From NCBI GenBank assembly GCA_951635545.1, contig OX620685.1, forward strand, positions 2,418,001 through 2,482,000: a stretch of DNA of 64,000 nucleotides. Direction: 5' to 3'. The notes under the pieces are model-generated. The model ran no database searches. It was not told the origin of the DNA and was given only the letters and a program-made list of their open reading frames with translations. Shown piece after piece: positions 43,429-52,870 of the stretch (within the stretch, counting starts at the first letter, position 1; every line of letters starts with the position of its first letter). The DNA is from CAG-873 sp910578365 (lineage in GTDB: Bacteria; Bacteroidota; Bacteroidia; Bacteroidales; Muribaculaceae). A program made the position numbers and the translations under genes.

Positions 43429-44462
43429 GTGACAAAGCCCGAATAGAATATGTCGACCTGGTAAAAGGTTTCTGCATGTTCTTTGTGATATCATTTCACT
43501 GCCACGTAACCTACTGCCCGTGGTTCTACAACACCATACGCAGCATGTATCTGCCGGCCTTTTTCTTCTGCTCGGCCCTGTTTTTCAAAGCCGACCAGCC
43601 GTTCCGCAGTTTCCTGGTTCGTAAAGTCAACCTGTTGCTGGTGCCCTGGGCGTTCTTCCTTGGCTTGTGTTTCTGTGGTTTCGCGGGCATATATCTGTTC
43701 GGGCAGCTTTTCCCCGGTGCAGGCATCAACTGGACTTCGATGCTCAACACCCACACCCCCTACGACTTTATAAGAATCCCGGCCAATCTGCCGTCATGGT
43801 ACCTGTGGTGTATCTTTTTCGCGTTTATGGCCTATTATGCAGTATGCCGTATGGGCAGGAGGGGGATATGGATTAAAGCGCTTGTCGTGGTGGCCATGGC
43901 CCTGCTTGGGTGGTATTTCGAGCGCTATGGCATACGCTCGGTGCTGTACCGCAGAAGCGTAGTGATGCAGTACCTCTACGACTTCCATTTCTTCACGGCC
44001 CTGGAGATGCTGCCGTTTATGTTCGCCGGCGAGGAACTGCGGCGCCGCGGGCTGCTTGGCTTCAACTACCGCAGCATGGCCGCATTGGCTGTATTCGCCG
44101 TAAGTGTGGCATTATGGGTGTTTTATTCCCAGCGGGTGTTTGTGACACTCTACGGCCATGTGTGGCCGCTTGAGGCTTACATACCCGGCTTTGCAGGCAC
44201 TTCGGCCATATTCATTCTTATGGCGGCCCTGAACCGTTTTCCGCTGCTCGACTTCCTTGGCCGCAACAGTCTTACTGTACTGTGTACACACTACATGATA
44301 TTCCTGGTTATGGAAAATTACATCCACAACCTTTGGTGGCTCTTCGCCTGTGTGCTGGCGCTTACGCTTGTGGCTGTTAAATTCTGTATAACATATTTTC
44401 CGTTGTTTACGGGCCGGGGAAACTTCTTTCCGCTGTCCCGCACACACCTAAGCCTGTCATAA
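43422..44462 (+). CDS. Membrane acyltransferase (Acyltransferase_3 family)
   Basis: 346 residues from ATG 43422, which overlaps the previous stop; a longer frame from 43368 lies inside the preceding gene. About ten hydrophobic segments. Family start IEYVDLVKGFCMFFVISFHC with the usual late His (about 23), then YLPAFFFCSALFFK, a central LPSWYLWCIFFAFMAYYAV and the C-terminal NSLTVLCTHYMIFLV. It transfers acyl groups to sugars or lipids in the inner membrane. Confidence 0.87.
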   Translation: MVSDKARIEYVDLVKGFCMFFVISFHCHVTYCPWFYNTIRSMYLPAFFFCSALFFKADQPFRSFLVRKVNLLLVPWAFFLGLCFCGFAGIYLFGQLFPGAGINWTSMLNTHTPYDFIRIPANLPSWYLWCIFFAFMAYYAVCRMGRRGIWIKALVVVAMALLGWYFERYGIRSVLYRRSVVMQYLYDFHFFTALEMLPFMFAGEELRRRGLLGFNYRSMAALAVFAVSVALWVFYSQRVFVTLYGHVWPLEAYIPGFAGTSAIFILMAALNRFPLLDFLGRNSLTVLCTHYMIFLVMENYIHNLWWLFACVLALTLVAVKFCITYFPLFTGRGNFFPLSRTHLSLS

Positions 44463-44465
44463 ATT

Positions 44466-45668
44466 ATGGAGCATCTACGCGAATTTCTGACCGAACACCT
44501 GTCTTGGCCTCTGGCGCGCGAGATTGTCCTGCTTGCGGTAATAGCAGCTATTGCCATAGTATCATACTTTATAATGAACTATGTCATGCGCAAGGTAAAG
44601 GAGATTGTCGAAGATACAGAAACCAAAATCGACGACATATTGCTCGATACCTCAATGCGCAAGGCATTGTCGTGTCTGGTGCCGGCATTGATAGTGAATT
44701 ATTTCCTTCCGCAGCTGTTTGACAATTCCACAAGCCTGCACCAGTGGATAAAAACACTCACCTCCCTTTACGTGCTCACTGCCGTGATATATGTGTGCAT
44801 AGTGCTGGTGAAGAATCTGTACCACCTGATGGAAGATACCGAAAAGACCCGGCGCTACGCCGTAAAGGGCATATTCCAGATGGTGCGTCTGATTATTATC
44901 TGCATAGGCGTGATAATAGGGCTGAGCATGATACTTGGCCGGGAGCCTACCGCCATAGTCACAGCCATCGGAGCCTCGGCCGCGGTGCTTATGTTAGTGT
45001 TCAAGGACACTATTATGGGTCTGGTGGCCTCGGTACAGCTTTCGGCCAACAACATGTTGCGCAAGGGCGACTGGCTGGTGTGCGACTCGCACGGCATAAA
45101 CGGCACCGTAACCGATGTGTCGCTCATTACCGTAAAGGTGTTGAACTGGGACAACTCTATATCAACCATACCTCCTTATACGCTTATAACCGACTCGTTT
45201 CGCAACTACCGGAACATGCGCGACATGGGCGGCCGAAGGGTGGAGCGCTCAATCCTTATCGACTTAAATACGGTACGTTTTCTGGAGCCGGACGAAATAG
45301 AGCGCCTGCGCAGTCGCGGCAGGCTCGATGGGCTGGGTGAAATCGATGCCCGGAACATGGTGAATCTGCACCTGCTGCGACTGTATCTCGACAATTTCAT
45401 CCGCCATGACCAACGTGTCAACAGCTCGATGCTTTTTATGGTTCGCCAGATGCAGCCCACGGCTCAAGGCCTGCCTGTGCAGCTTTACTTCTTTACTAAG
45501 GTAACGGCCTGGCGTGAGTTCGAACAGGTGCAGAGCGACATCTTCGACCACGTCTATGCCATTGTCAACGAATTCAGCCTGCGCATGTTCCAGGCTCCCG
45601 CCGGCAGTGATATCAGTAGCCTTCCCGCCGGCCGTATGCAGAACGTAGGTTTGCCCGTACGGGATTAA
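44466..45668 (+). CDS. MscS-family mechanosensitive channel
   Basis: 400 residues. Three to four N-terminal membrane helices (about 15-35, 70-95, 100-120, 140-165), then the pore helix and beta domain of MscS: IGASAAVLMLVFKDTIMGLVAS (about 172-193), KGDWLVCDSHGINGTVTDVSLITVKVLNWDNS (about 200-230) and the alpha-beta C-terminal domain. The NxxxPxYxxx segment is ISTIPPYTLITDSFRNY. It releases solutes on hypo-osmotic shock. It starts three bases after the preceding gene. Confidence 0.92.
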   Translation: MEHLREFLTEHLSWPLAREIVLLAVIAAIAIVSYFIMNYVMRKVKEIVEDTETKIDDILLDTSMRKALSCLVPALIVNYFLPQLFDNSTSLHQWIKTLTSLYVLTAVIYVCIVLVKNLYHLMEDTEKTRRYAVKGIFQMVRLIIICIGVIIGLSMILGREPTAIVTAIGASAAVLMLVFKDTIMGLVASVQLSANNMLRKGDWLVCDSHGINGTVTDVSLITVKVLNWDNSISTIPPYTLITDSFRNYRNMRDMGGRRVERSILIDLNTVRFLEPDEIERLRSRGRLDGLGEIDARNMVNLHLLRLYLDNFIRHDQRVNSSMLFMVRQMQPTAQGLPVQLYFFTKVTAWREFEQVQSDIFDHVYAIVNEFSLRMFQAPAGSDISSLPAGRMQNVGLPVRD

Positions 45669-45681
45669 TTTTGTAACTTTG
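45651..45681 (+). promoter_or_regulatory. Promoter of the cobalamin-controlled receptor
   Basis: TTG (45651-45653), 20 bases, TAACTTTG (45674-45681). Transcription would start just before the riboswitch. Confidence 0.6.
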
Positions 45682-45684
45682 CAT

Positions 45685-45842
45685 CAGAATCGCCGATGAG
45701 GGAAGCCGGTGCGAATCCGGCACAGTCCCGCTGCTGTGAGTTCATACATCGTGCGCTATGCCATTGGCTATGCTGAGAAGGCGCGCACTATACCGATGGA
45801 ACAAGTCAGAAAACCTGTCGGAGTGATTCATTGTTTAATTAG
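45685..45842 (+). promoter_or_regulatory. Cobalamin riboswitch
   Basis: A conserved B12 box (GCCGGTGCGAATCCGGCAC at 45704-45722, then AGTCCCGCTGCTGTGA), a variable hairpin (GTGCG ... CGCGCAC at 45752-45790) and the downstream AAGTCAGAAAACCTG core (45804-45818). It lies between the promoter and the TonB receptor start codon, so cobalamin binding would turn receptor synthesis off. No clear terminator is seen, which suggests translational control. Confidence 0.93.
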
Positions 45843-45871
45843 CCTGCGAGGACGGGCATAAAACCATAATA

Positions 45872-47875
45872 GTGAAATTCGCAACATTACTGTTTTTTAC
45901 AGTGGCCGTGATTACGCCGGCCAGGGCCTCGATGGCCGATTCGATTCCTGCCGACAGTGTTGACTATGTGCTGGCTGAAGTGACTGTAGCCGGTCGCCGG
46001 CCTAATGTGGAAACCATACCGGCTCAGGTACTCTCGGGCGATGAACTGCAGCGCCTCAATTCCAACTCCGTGGCCGACGCCCTGCGCTATTTCGCAGGCG
46101 TACAGGTGAAGGATTACGGCGGTGTGGGAGGTATAAAGACCGTGAACATACGCTCTATGGGAACTAACCATACCGGCGTGGTGTACGATGGAGTGGAACT
46201 CGGCAATGCACAGAACGGCCAGATTGATCTGGGGCAGTTCTCGCTCGACAACATGGAGTCAATATCGCTGCACAACGGCCAGAAAAGCGAGATTCTGCAG
46301 CCGGCACGTGACTTCGGTTCGGCGGGTACCATCTACATGCGCACACGCACTCCACATTTTGAGCCCGGCGAAACCTATCATCTGCGCGGAGCCGTGCGCT
46401 TCGGCTCGTTCGACCTGCTCAACCCCTCGGCGCTCTTCGAACTGCGCCTGAGTCCCCGGGTAAGTGCCCAGCTGTCGGCTGAATATCTTACATCGTCGGG
46501 AAAATACAAATTCCGCTACCGCCGTGTGAATCCGGCAGGTGAGCTGGCATACGACACCACCGCTGTGCGTCAGAACGGCGACATCAGCGCCACCCGCCTG
46601 GAACTGAACGTCAACGGCACCCTGAGCAATGGCGAGTGGCGAGCCAAAGTATACAACTACAACAGCGAGCGTGGTGTGCCGGGCGCAATAGTGAACAATG
46701 TGTGGCGCCGCGGCGAACGGATATGGGACAACAACTCGTTTGCGCAGGCATCGTACTCGGCCGATTTCGGCCCTGTGACCACTCTCAACCAGGCCAAATA
46801 CTCCTTCTACCGCACCCACTATGTGAACAACGACGACAAGCAGCTGAAAATCGACAATCTTTACCGTCAGCGTGAGTTTTATTTTTCGTCGGCCAACGAA
46901 TATGTGGTCAACCGCCGCCTGCGTTTCTCGGTCAGCTACGACTTTATGTGGAACACCCTCAGCGCCGACATGTACGACTTTGCCAAGCCCGACCGCTACA
47001 CCAACATGCTATCCGCCGCCGGCTCGATGGATCTCGGCCGTTTTAAGATGCAGGCTTCGGCGCTGGGCACATTCATCAACGACAAACTCGCAGGCCGTCA
47101 GGCCCCGGAGCCAAAGCAGGTGTTTACGCCTGCCGTATACGCCTCGTATACGCTGTTGAACAACCGCGAACTGGGTGTGAGAGCCTTCTACAAACGCTCG
47201 TTCCGCATGCCTACATTCAACGACCTGTACTATGCCGACATGGGCAACTCGCAGCTCAATCCGGAGCGGGTGACCCAGTACAACGCCGGAGTGCTGTGGG
47301 ATCATCATACCCGCGGCCTGCTCGAGAACCTGCGCTTCAGCGCCGATGTGTACTACAACACCGTGCGCGACAAGATTGTGGCCTATCCCAAAGGGCAGCA
47401 GTTCCGCTGGACAATGCTCAATCTGGGCCGCGTGCAGATTCGCGGTATCGACGTCCAGGCCGTGGCTTCGCTGCAGCCTTTGCGCGATCTCAACATTACA
47501 CTGCGCGCGCAGTACACTTTCCAGCGCGCCATCGATGTGACAAGTCCGGCCGACAACTATTACCGCCACCAGATACCTTACATACCGCGCAACAGCGGCT
47601 CGGCGGTGGCAAACCTCACCTGGCGGCAGTGGGGGCTGAACTACAGTTTCATTTATGTGGGCGAACGCTATAACCAGCAGGAGAACATCCGCTACAACTA
47701 CACACAGCCCTGGTACACGAGCGACTTGTCGCTGAGTCGCGATTTCAGCATCAACCGTGTGCGCATGCGAGCCCTGCTTGAGGTCAACAACCTGCTCAGC
47801 CAGGACTACGACGTTATCATAAACTATCCCATGCCCAAGCGCAACTGGCGAGTAAATCTTACTATAGAGATTTAG
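45872..47875 (+). CDS. btuB: TonB-dependent cobalamin receptor (BtuB-like)
   Basis: 667 residues from GTG 45872. Signal peptide at about 1-19. A TonB-box-like VDYVLAEVTVAGRR follows, then the plug domain (SVADALRYFAGVQVKDYGGVGGIKTVNIR) and a 22-strand beta barrel. The last strands read RNWRVNLTIEI, with a C-terminal hydrophobic residue typical of outer-membrane barrels. Uptake of corrinoids is inferred mainly from the cobalamin riboswitch directly upstream. It imports substrate using the TonB-ExbBD complex. Confidence 0.92.
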   Translation: MKFATLLFFTVAVITPARASMADSIPADSVDYVLAEVTVAGRRPNVETIPAQVLSGDELQRLNSNSVADALRYFAGVQVKDYGGVGGIKTVNIRSMGTNHTGVVYDGVELGNAQNGQIDLGQFSLDNMESISLHNGQKSEILQPARDFGSAGTIYMRTRTPHFEPGETYHLRGAVRFGSFDLLNPSALFELRLSPRVSAQLSAEYLTSSGKYKFRYRRVNPAGELAYDTTAVRQNGDISATRLELNVNGTLSNGEWRAKVYNYNSERGVPGAIVNNVWRRGERIWDNNSFAQASYSADFGPVTTLNQAKYSFYRTHYVNNDDKQLKIDNLYRQREFYFSSANEYVVNRRLRFSVSYDFMWNTLSADMYDFAKPDRYTNMLSAAGSMDLGRFKMQASALGTFINDKLAGRQAPEPKQVFTPAVYASYTLLNNRELGVRAFYKRSFRMPTFNDLYYADMGNSQLNPERVTQYNAGVLWDHHTRGLLENLRFSADVYYNTVRDKIVAYPKGQQFRWTMLNLGRVQIRGIDVQAVASLQPLRDLNITLRAQYTFQRAIDVTSPADNYYRHQIPYIPRNSGSAVANLTWRQWGLNYSFIYVGERYNQQENIRYNYTQPWYTSDLSLSRDFSINRVRMRALLEVNNLLSQDYDVIINYPMPKRNWRVNLTIEI

Positions 47876-47902
47876 AGGTTTGTGCCGGAATAGAGAAAAT
47901 AT

Positions 47903-47968
47903 CACACAGAGAACACAGAGGGCACAGAGTTTTTATATTATCTCTGTGCCCTCTGTGTTCTCTGTGTG
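47903..47968. terminator. Perfect 27-bp inverted repeat between convergent genes
   Basis: Arms 47903-47929 and 47942-47968 (starting CACACAGAGAACACAGAGGG) are perfectly complementary with a 12-base AT loop. Each arm also contains short internal ACACAGAG repeats. It functions at least as a bidirectional terminator for btuB and the acyl-CoA synthetase gene; similar palindromes recur in Bacteroidales genomes. Confidence 0.75.
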
Positions 47969-47993
47969 AAAATTTTGATTCCGGTCTATGGCC

Positions 47994-49799
47994 TCAGCTT
48001 GCGGCGTACATAGCCTCAATCTGGTCGGAATAGAGGTTGTTGATAATGGGGCGGCGCAGCTTGAGGGTGTTGGTGAGTTCGCCGGTTTCGATGCTGAACT
48101 CGCGCGGCAGCAACACAAACTTTTTGATGCGCTCGAAGTTGGCGAAGTTCTTCTGCAGTCGGTCGATACGTTCCTGCAGCATGTGGCGAATCTCATTGTT
48201 CTGAATAAGGTCGTCGATACTGCCGAATTCGATTTTCTTTTTGCGTGCGTACTCTTTCAGAGCTTCGAAAGCCGGAATGATGATGGCGGTGACATATTTA
48301 CGCTTGTCGCCGATTACGGCAACCTGCTCAATGAAGCGATCCTCGCCCAGACGGCTTTCAAGGGCCTGAGGCGCTATGTATTTACCGTTCGAGGTCTTGA
48401 ACAGGTCTTTGATGCGTTCGGTGAGAACGATTGCGCCGGAGGCGTCGATGTATCCGGCATCGCCGGTGCGGAACCAGCCGTCGTCGGTAAAGGCTTCGGC
48501 GGTAGCCTCGGGCCTGCCGAAGTAGCCTTGCATCACGGTGGGACCTTTGACCTGTATTTCGTTTTCTTCGCCAATTCGTACCTGCACACGTGGCATAGGG
48601 GTGCCTACACTGCCGGCTTCGTAGCCGTAGTCGGGGAAGCAGCTTACGGTGGCTGTGGTTTCCGAGAGGCCGTATCCGATGAGTATGTTTATGCCGCAGC
48701 TCTGGAAGAATTCAACGATGTTGGCCGAAAGAGGAGCGCCGGCAGTGGGGAATATGTTGCCTTTGTCTACACCGAGGGCACGGCGTATGGTGCTGAGTAC
48801 CTTTTTGTCGTAGAATCTGTAGCGGGTTTCGAGCCATGCCGGCACGGGCAGTCCGAGGCGCTTGTAGTGGAGGTTGCGTCGGCGACCTATGGTGATGGCG
48901 CGGTTTATGAATTTACGGCGTATGCCTCCGGCAGAGGCCAGTTTGTCCTGTATGGCGGTATATGCTTTTTCCCAGAACCGAGGTACCGAGCACATACATG
49001 TGGGGCGTATTTCCTTGATAGTCTGCTGTATTTCCTTTGGATTGCGGTTTATGGCCACTTTCATGCGGTTGAACAGGCAAAAGTAAGTCCATGCTTTTTC
49101 GAAAATATGGCTCAGAGGCAGGAAGCAGAGCGATGAATCGTTTTCGGAGAGCATGGTCAGGCGTTCGTGGTGAATCTCAATTGCCGCGTCGAAGCAGCTG
49201 TGGTTGAGTATGGCGCCTTTGGGCTCGCCGGTGGTGCCCGATGTATATATTAGTGTAGCAACGTCGGATGGCAGGGCCTCGGCCGAACGCCGTTCGACAA
49301 TTTTGATTGCTTTTGGTTCGGTAGCGGCTCCGAGTTTTAGCATCGAAGTGAAGCTCAGCAGGCCGTCGACCTTGATGTCGGGTTCGAAGTAGCTGACTAT
49401 ATACCTGAGGTCCGGGCAGTTGTCGCGTACTTCAAGTATGGTGTCGAGCTGAGAGCGGTCGCCTACCATCACCATCTGTGCATGGCAGTCGCGCAGAATG
49501 AATTCAACCTGCGAGGGCGACGATGTGGCGTACAGGCTCACCGGTACAGCGCGATTGCGGTAGCAGGCAAAGTCGCATACAAGTATTTCGGGGCTGTTGG
49601 CCGAGAATATCGCCACGGAGTCCGACGGTTGGATGTCAAGAGTTTCAAGGGCGCATGCCATAAGGTCGACGTTGCGCGAAAACTCTCTCCAACTGCATGT
49701 AACCCACTTGCCCGTGCCTGGTTCGGTGTAGCGAAACGCTTCGCGGAAGCCGTCTTTAGCGGCCTGGCGGCGTGGGAGTTCTGTGAGATAGTTGTGCAT
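47994..49799 (-). CDS. Long-chain acyl-CoA synthetase (AMP-forming)
   Basis: 601 residues of the ANL superfamily. ATP-binding P-loop TLIYTSGTTGEPKGAIL (about 178-194), adenylate motif YGLSETTATVS (about 372) and GWFRTGDAGYID (about 440-451). The hinge and lysine region is RIKDLFKTSNGKYIAPQALESRL (about 462-484, catalytic Lys in GKYI). It activates fatty acids to acyl-CoA. It is a single gene; the minus-strand promoter box TAACTTTG lies at 49876-49883. Confidence 0.93.
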   Translation of the reverse strand: MHNYLTELPRRQAAKDGFREAFRYTEPGTGKWVTCSWREFSRNVDLMACALETLDIQPSDSVAIFSANSPEILVCDFACYRNRAVPVSLYATSSPSQVEFILRDCHAQMVMVGDRSQLDTILEVRDNCPDLRYIVSYFEPDIKVDGLLSFTSMLKLGAATEPKAIKIVERRSAEALPSDVATLIYTSGTTGEPKGAILNHSCFDAAIEIHHERLTMLSENDSSLCFLPLSHIFEKAWTYFCLFNRMKVAINRNPKEIQQTIKEIRPTCMCSVPRFWEKAYTAIQDKLASAGGIRRKFINRAITIGRRRNLHYKRLGLPVPAWLETRYRFYDKKVLSTIRRALGVDKGNIFPTAGAPLSANIVEFFQSCGINILIGYGLSETTATVSCFPDYGYEAGSVGTPMPRVQVRIGEENEIQVKGPTVMQGYFGRPEATAEAFTDDGWFRTGDAGYIDASGAIVLTERIKDLFKTSNGKYIAPQALESRLGEDRFIEQVAVIGDKRKYVTAIIIPAFEALKEYARKKKIEFGSIDDLIQNNEIRHMLQERIDRLQKNFANFERIKKFVLLPREFSIETGELTNTLKLRRPIINNLYSDQIEAMYAAS

Positions 49800-50031
49800 A
49801 AATTCTCTTATGTCTTATGTTATGACGCAGGGCTTGTTTTTATGCTCTACAACATAAATATCGTTAAAACGCAGGCAAAGTTACTACCTTTATTTTAGAT
49901 TCAAACAATTTGGCGGTCGGAAACGCTGCCTCCTTAACCATTATTGTATGATTACACAAATAGGGTTAACATGTGTTAAAATAGTATTATGCTGTGAATT
50001 TTTGCTATCATGCAGGCTTGTGTAGGCCTGT

Positions 50032-50062
50032 TTGCAGGTTCAACAGAAAATGTGTAAATTTG
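50032..50062 (+). promoter_or_regulatory. Promoter of prfB
   Basis: TTG (50032-50034), a 20-base spacer, and TAAATTTG (50055-50062), 37 bases before the ATG. Confidence 0.55.
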
Positions 50063-50099
50063 CACTCGGAATAAGAACTCAAATTAATTTCAATAGAAA

Positions 50100-51222
50100 A
50101 TGATTACACAGGAACAATTAAAAGAGACTTTTGAGCGCAAGCTGGCGCTGAGGAGGTATCTTTGACATCGACAGCAAGAAAATCCAGGTAGAGGAAGAAG
50201 AACTCCGCACTCATGTGCCTGACTTCTGGGAGCATCCCAAAGAGGCCCAGGCACAGATGAAAAAAATCAAGGATCTGCAGCAGTGGATTGACGGATATCG
50301 CGATGTGGAGCAAGCCGTGGACGAGCTGGGCACAGCCTTTGAGTTTATCAAGGAGGGGCTGGTTGAAGAAGAAGAACTCGACGCTCTATATGCCGATGCC
50401 TTAGGCAAAATCGAGGCGCTTGAGCTGCGCAACATGTTGCGCCGTGAGGAAGACAAACTGGGTGTGGTGCTGAAAATCAATTCCGGTGCCGGCGGTACCG
50501 AGAGCCAGGACTGGGCTTCGATGCTGATGCGTATGTATATGCGCTGGTGCGAGAAGCATGGTTACAAAACATCGGTGGCCAACCTGCTTGACGGCGACGA
50601 GGCCGGCATTAAGTCGTGTACCATCAACGTGGAGGGCGACTTTGCATACGGCTATCTCAAGAGTGAGAACGGTGTACACCGTCTGGTTCGTGTGTCGCCA
50701 TATAACGCTCAGGGCAAGCGCATGACCTCATTCGCATCGGTGTTTGTGACACCGCTTGTCGACGACACCATCGAAGTAAAGGTAGAGCCTGCTCTGCTGA
50801 GTTGGGATACCTTCCGAAGCGGCGGTGCCGGCGGTCAGAATGTAAACAAGGTTGAGTCGGGCGTGCGTCTGCGCTACCAGTTTACCGACCCCTATACCGG
50901 TGAGAAGGAAGAAATTCTGATTGAAAATACCGAAACCCGCGACCAGCCCAAAAACAAGGAGAATGCCCTGCGCCAGCTCCGTTCAATTCTTTATGACAAG
51001 GAGCTGCAGCACCGTATGCAGGAGCAGGCCAAGGTAGAGGCCGGCAAGATGAAAATCGAATGGGGTTCGCAGATTCGGTCGTATGTATTCGACGACCGTC
51101 GCGTCAAAGACCACCGTACAGGCTTCCAGACCTCCGACGTCAACGGAGTGATGGACGGCGATATCGACGGTTTCATTAAGGCTTACCTAATGGAATTTGC
51201 CAAGGACGAAGATGCCGAATAA
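50100..51222 (+). CDS. prfB: Peptide chain release factor 2 with programmed +1 frameshift
   Basis: The start ATG at 50100 opens a 21-codon frame that ends at UGA 50163-50165. The site reads AGGAGGTATCTTTGAC: an internal Shine-Dalgarno-like AGGAGG, then CUU UGA C, the classic RF2 autoregulatory frameshift. After a +1 shift translation continues from GAC 50164 to the stop at 51222 (about 373 residues in total). The main frame shows GGQNVNKVESGVRLRY (about 240, the GGQ loop that triggers peptide release). The anticodon-like tripeptide region lies upstream (about 190-200). It terminates at UGA and UAA; low RF2 favours the shift. Confidence 0.96.
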
Positions 51223-51252
51223 AGTACTGACTGTACAGCCAAGGTGCATGAA

Positions 51253-51307
51253 GAAACTATATCCCCGAGCTGTGGCAAGAGCTGTCACAACTCGGGGATA
51301 TAGTTTC
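51253..51307. terminator. Bidirectional terminator after prfB
   Basis: A perfect 17-bp stem (GAAACTATATCCCCGAG and complement at 51291-51307) with a 21-base loop and T-rich flank, between convergent prfB and the alcohol dehydrogenase gene. Confidence 0.75.
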
Positions 51308-51335
51308 TTTGATACAGTCAATTTATATAGAGTAG

Positions 51336-52523
51336 TTATTGTTGTTCGATGCCCAGCATCAGTTCGTAAATCTGGCGTGTGTCGGCAGCGGTGAGTTTAT
51401 AATATCCGCCAATTTTCTCGCCTTTATTTTCGTGGAGTTTGCGCACCATGGTGTCGATGTCGGGATTTTCGATTCCGAGCTGTTTGAAAGTCAGCGGCAT
51501 GCGCAGCACCGCGCCGAAGAATGCGCGAATCGAGGCTACGGCCTCGATGGCAGCCGTGCGGTCGTCGGAGGCATCCACGCTGAATACACGGCGACCGAGT
51601 TGAGCCACTTTCGATGGTTTGTGGTGCGCCATGAAAGCAAGCCAGGCAGGGAACACTACAGCCAATCCGGCACCGTGAGGTACGTCGTAGAGGGCGCTTA
51701 TCTCGTGTTCCATGGCGTGCGAAGTCCAGTCCTCACGACGTCCGGTGCCTACAATTCCGTTGTGGGCCAGAGTTCCAGCCCATTCCACATTGGCGCGGGC
51801 CTGATAATCGGTAGGGTCGGCCATCGCTTTGGGAGCCTCGGCTATGAGAGCCATCAGCAAGCCTTCGGCCAGACGGTCGGTGACCTCAACGCGCGGGGTA
51901 GTGGAGAAGTAACGTTCCATGATGTGCGACATCATGTCGACCACGCCTACAGCGGTCTGGTATGCTGTCAAGGTAAATGTGAACTCCGGGTTCATAACAG
52001 CGAAACGCGGCTTGAGGATGCTATCGGTGCGCAGGCTTAGTTTACGCAAGTCTTCGCTGCGTGTAATCACCGAGTTGCCCGATCCCTCGCTGCCTGCCCC
52101 CGGGATTGTCAGAACCACGCCTACCGGAAGAGCCTCCTTGACAGTTGCTTTTCCGCAGTAGAAATCCCAGAAATCGCCCTGATATGGAGTGCCGGCTGCA
52201 ATAGCTTTGGCGGTGTCGATTACCGAGCCTCCGCCTATAGCCAGCAGGCCGTCGCAATGCTTTTCGCGGCAGATGCGTATACCCTCGTACACCAGCCTGT
52301 CGGTAGGATTTGGCTTTGCTCCCGGCAATTCGGCATATTCAATGCCGATACTGTCGAGCGACATTTTGATACGTTCAAGTAAACCGTTAGTTTTTACATA
52401 TTTGCTGCCGTAGACAATCAATACCTTTTTCACACCCATCAGGAACGTGAGCATACCGGTTTTTTCCTCGGCGCCACGACCGAATTCATATAATGTAGGG
52501 TTATATAGAGTGAAACTTTCCAT
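51336..52523 (-). CDS. Iron-containing alcohol dehydrogenase
   Basis: 395 residues of the group III dehydrogenases (butanol-dehydrogenase type). The NAD(P)-binding GGGSVIDTAKAIA is at about 97-109, the iron-site region includes DMMSHIMERYFS (about 197-208) and AMEHEISALYDVPHGAGLAVV (about 270-290) with its histidines. It oxidises or reduces short-chain alcohols and aldehydes. It stands alone and shares the terminator with prfB. Confidence 0.93.
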   Translation of the reverse strand: MESFTLYNPTLYEFGRGAEEKTGMLTFLMGVKKVLIVYGSKYVKTNGLLERIKMSLDSIGIEYAELPGAKPNPTDRLVYEGIRICREKHCDGLLAIGGGSVIDTAKAIAAGTPYQGDFWDFYCGKATVKEALPVGVVLTIPGAGSEGSGNSVITRSEDLRKLSLRTDSILKPRFAVMNPEFTFTLTAYQTAVGVVDMMSHIMERYFSTTPRVEVTDRLAEGLLMALIAEAPKAMADPTDYQARANVEWAGTLAHNGIVGTGRREDWTSHAMEHEISALYDVPHGAGLAVVFPAWLAFMAHHKPSKVAQLGRRVFSVDASDDRTAAIEAVASIRAFFGAVLRMPLTFKQLGIENPDIDTMVRKLHENKGEKIGGYYKLTAADTRQIYELMLGIEQQ

Positions 52524-52800
52524 TGTAATACCTTGTTATATAAATGGGTTATATAAAATAATCTATGTCTTTAAAACACGTGCATAGGTAACTTGTTCGA
52601 TGCACGCGGTTTCAAATTTAGCAATAATAAATGAAAACAGAAAATAAAATGTTAAATTAACGGAACGGCAGAGAGTCAGTTGCACAAGAGTCTGAAATAC
52701 CTGTGGCAGGGAGTCATCAAACTTGCATCTGTACAATGTAGGCGCAGAAGCCGCCACACCAAGCTCCCCTAAGGCCGTTTTCCTTAATTTATATTAAAAC

Positions 52801-52832
52801 TTGGGCTATACAAGGGAATTTTTCTAATTTTG
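52801..52832 (+). promoter_or_regulatory. Promoter of topA operon
   Basis: TTG (52801-52803) and TAATTTTG (52825-52832), spacer 21, 38 bases upstream of the topA ATG. The intergenic tract 52524-52800 otherwise shows nothing gene-like. Confidence 0.5.
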
Positions 52833-52870
52833 CAGGTTGAATCGAATTCGAATCCAAATCGCAACACACA

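Noticed and set aside
47988..49136. A 382-codon open frame on the plus strand
   Set aside because: It is antisense to the well-supported acyl-CoA synthetase and has no motif of its own.
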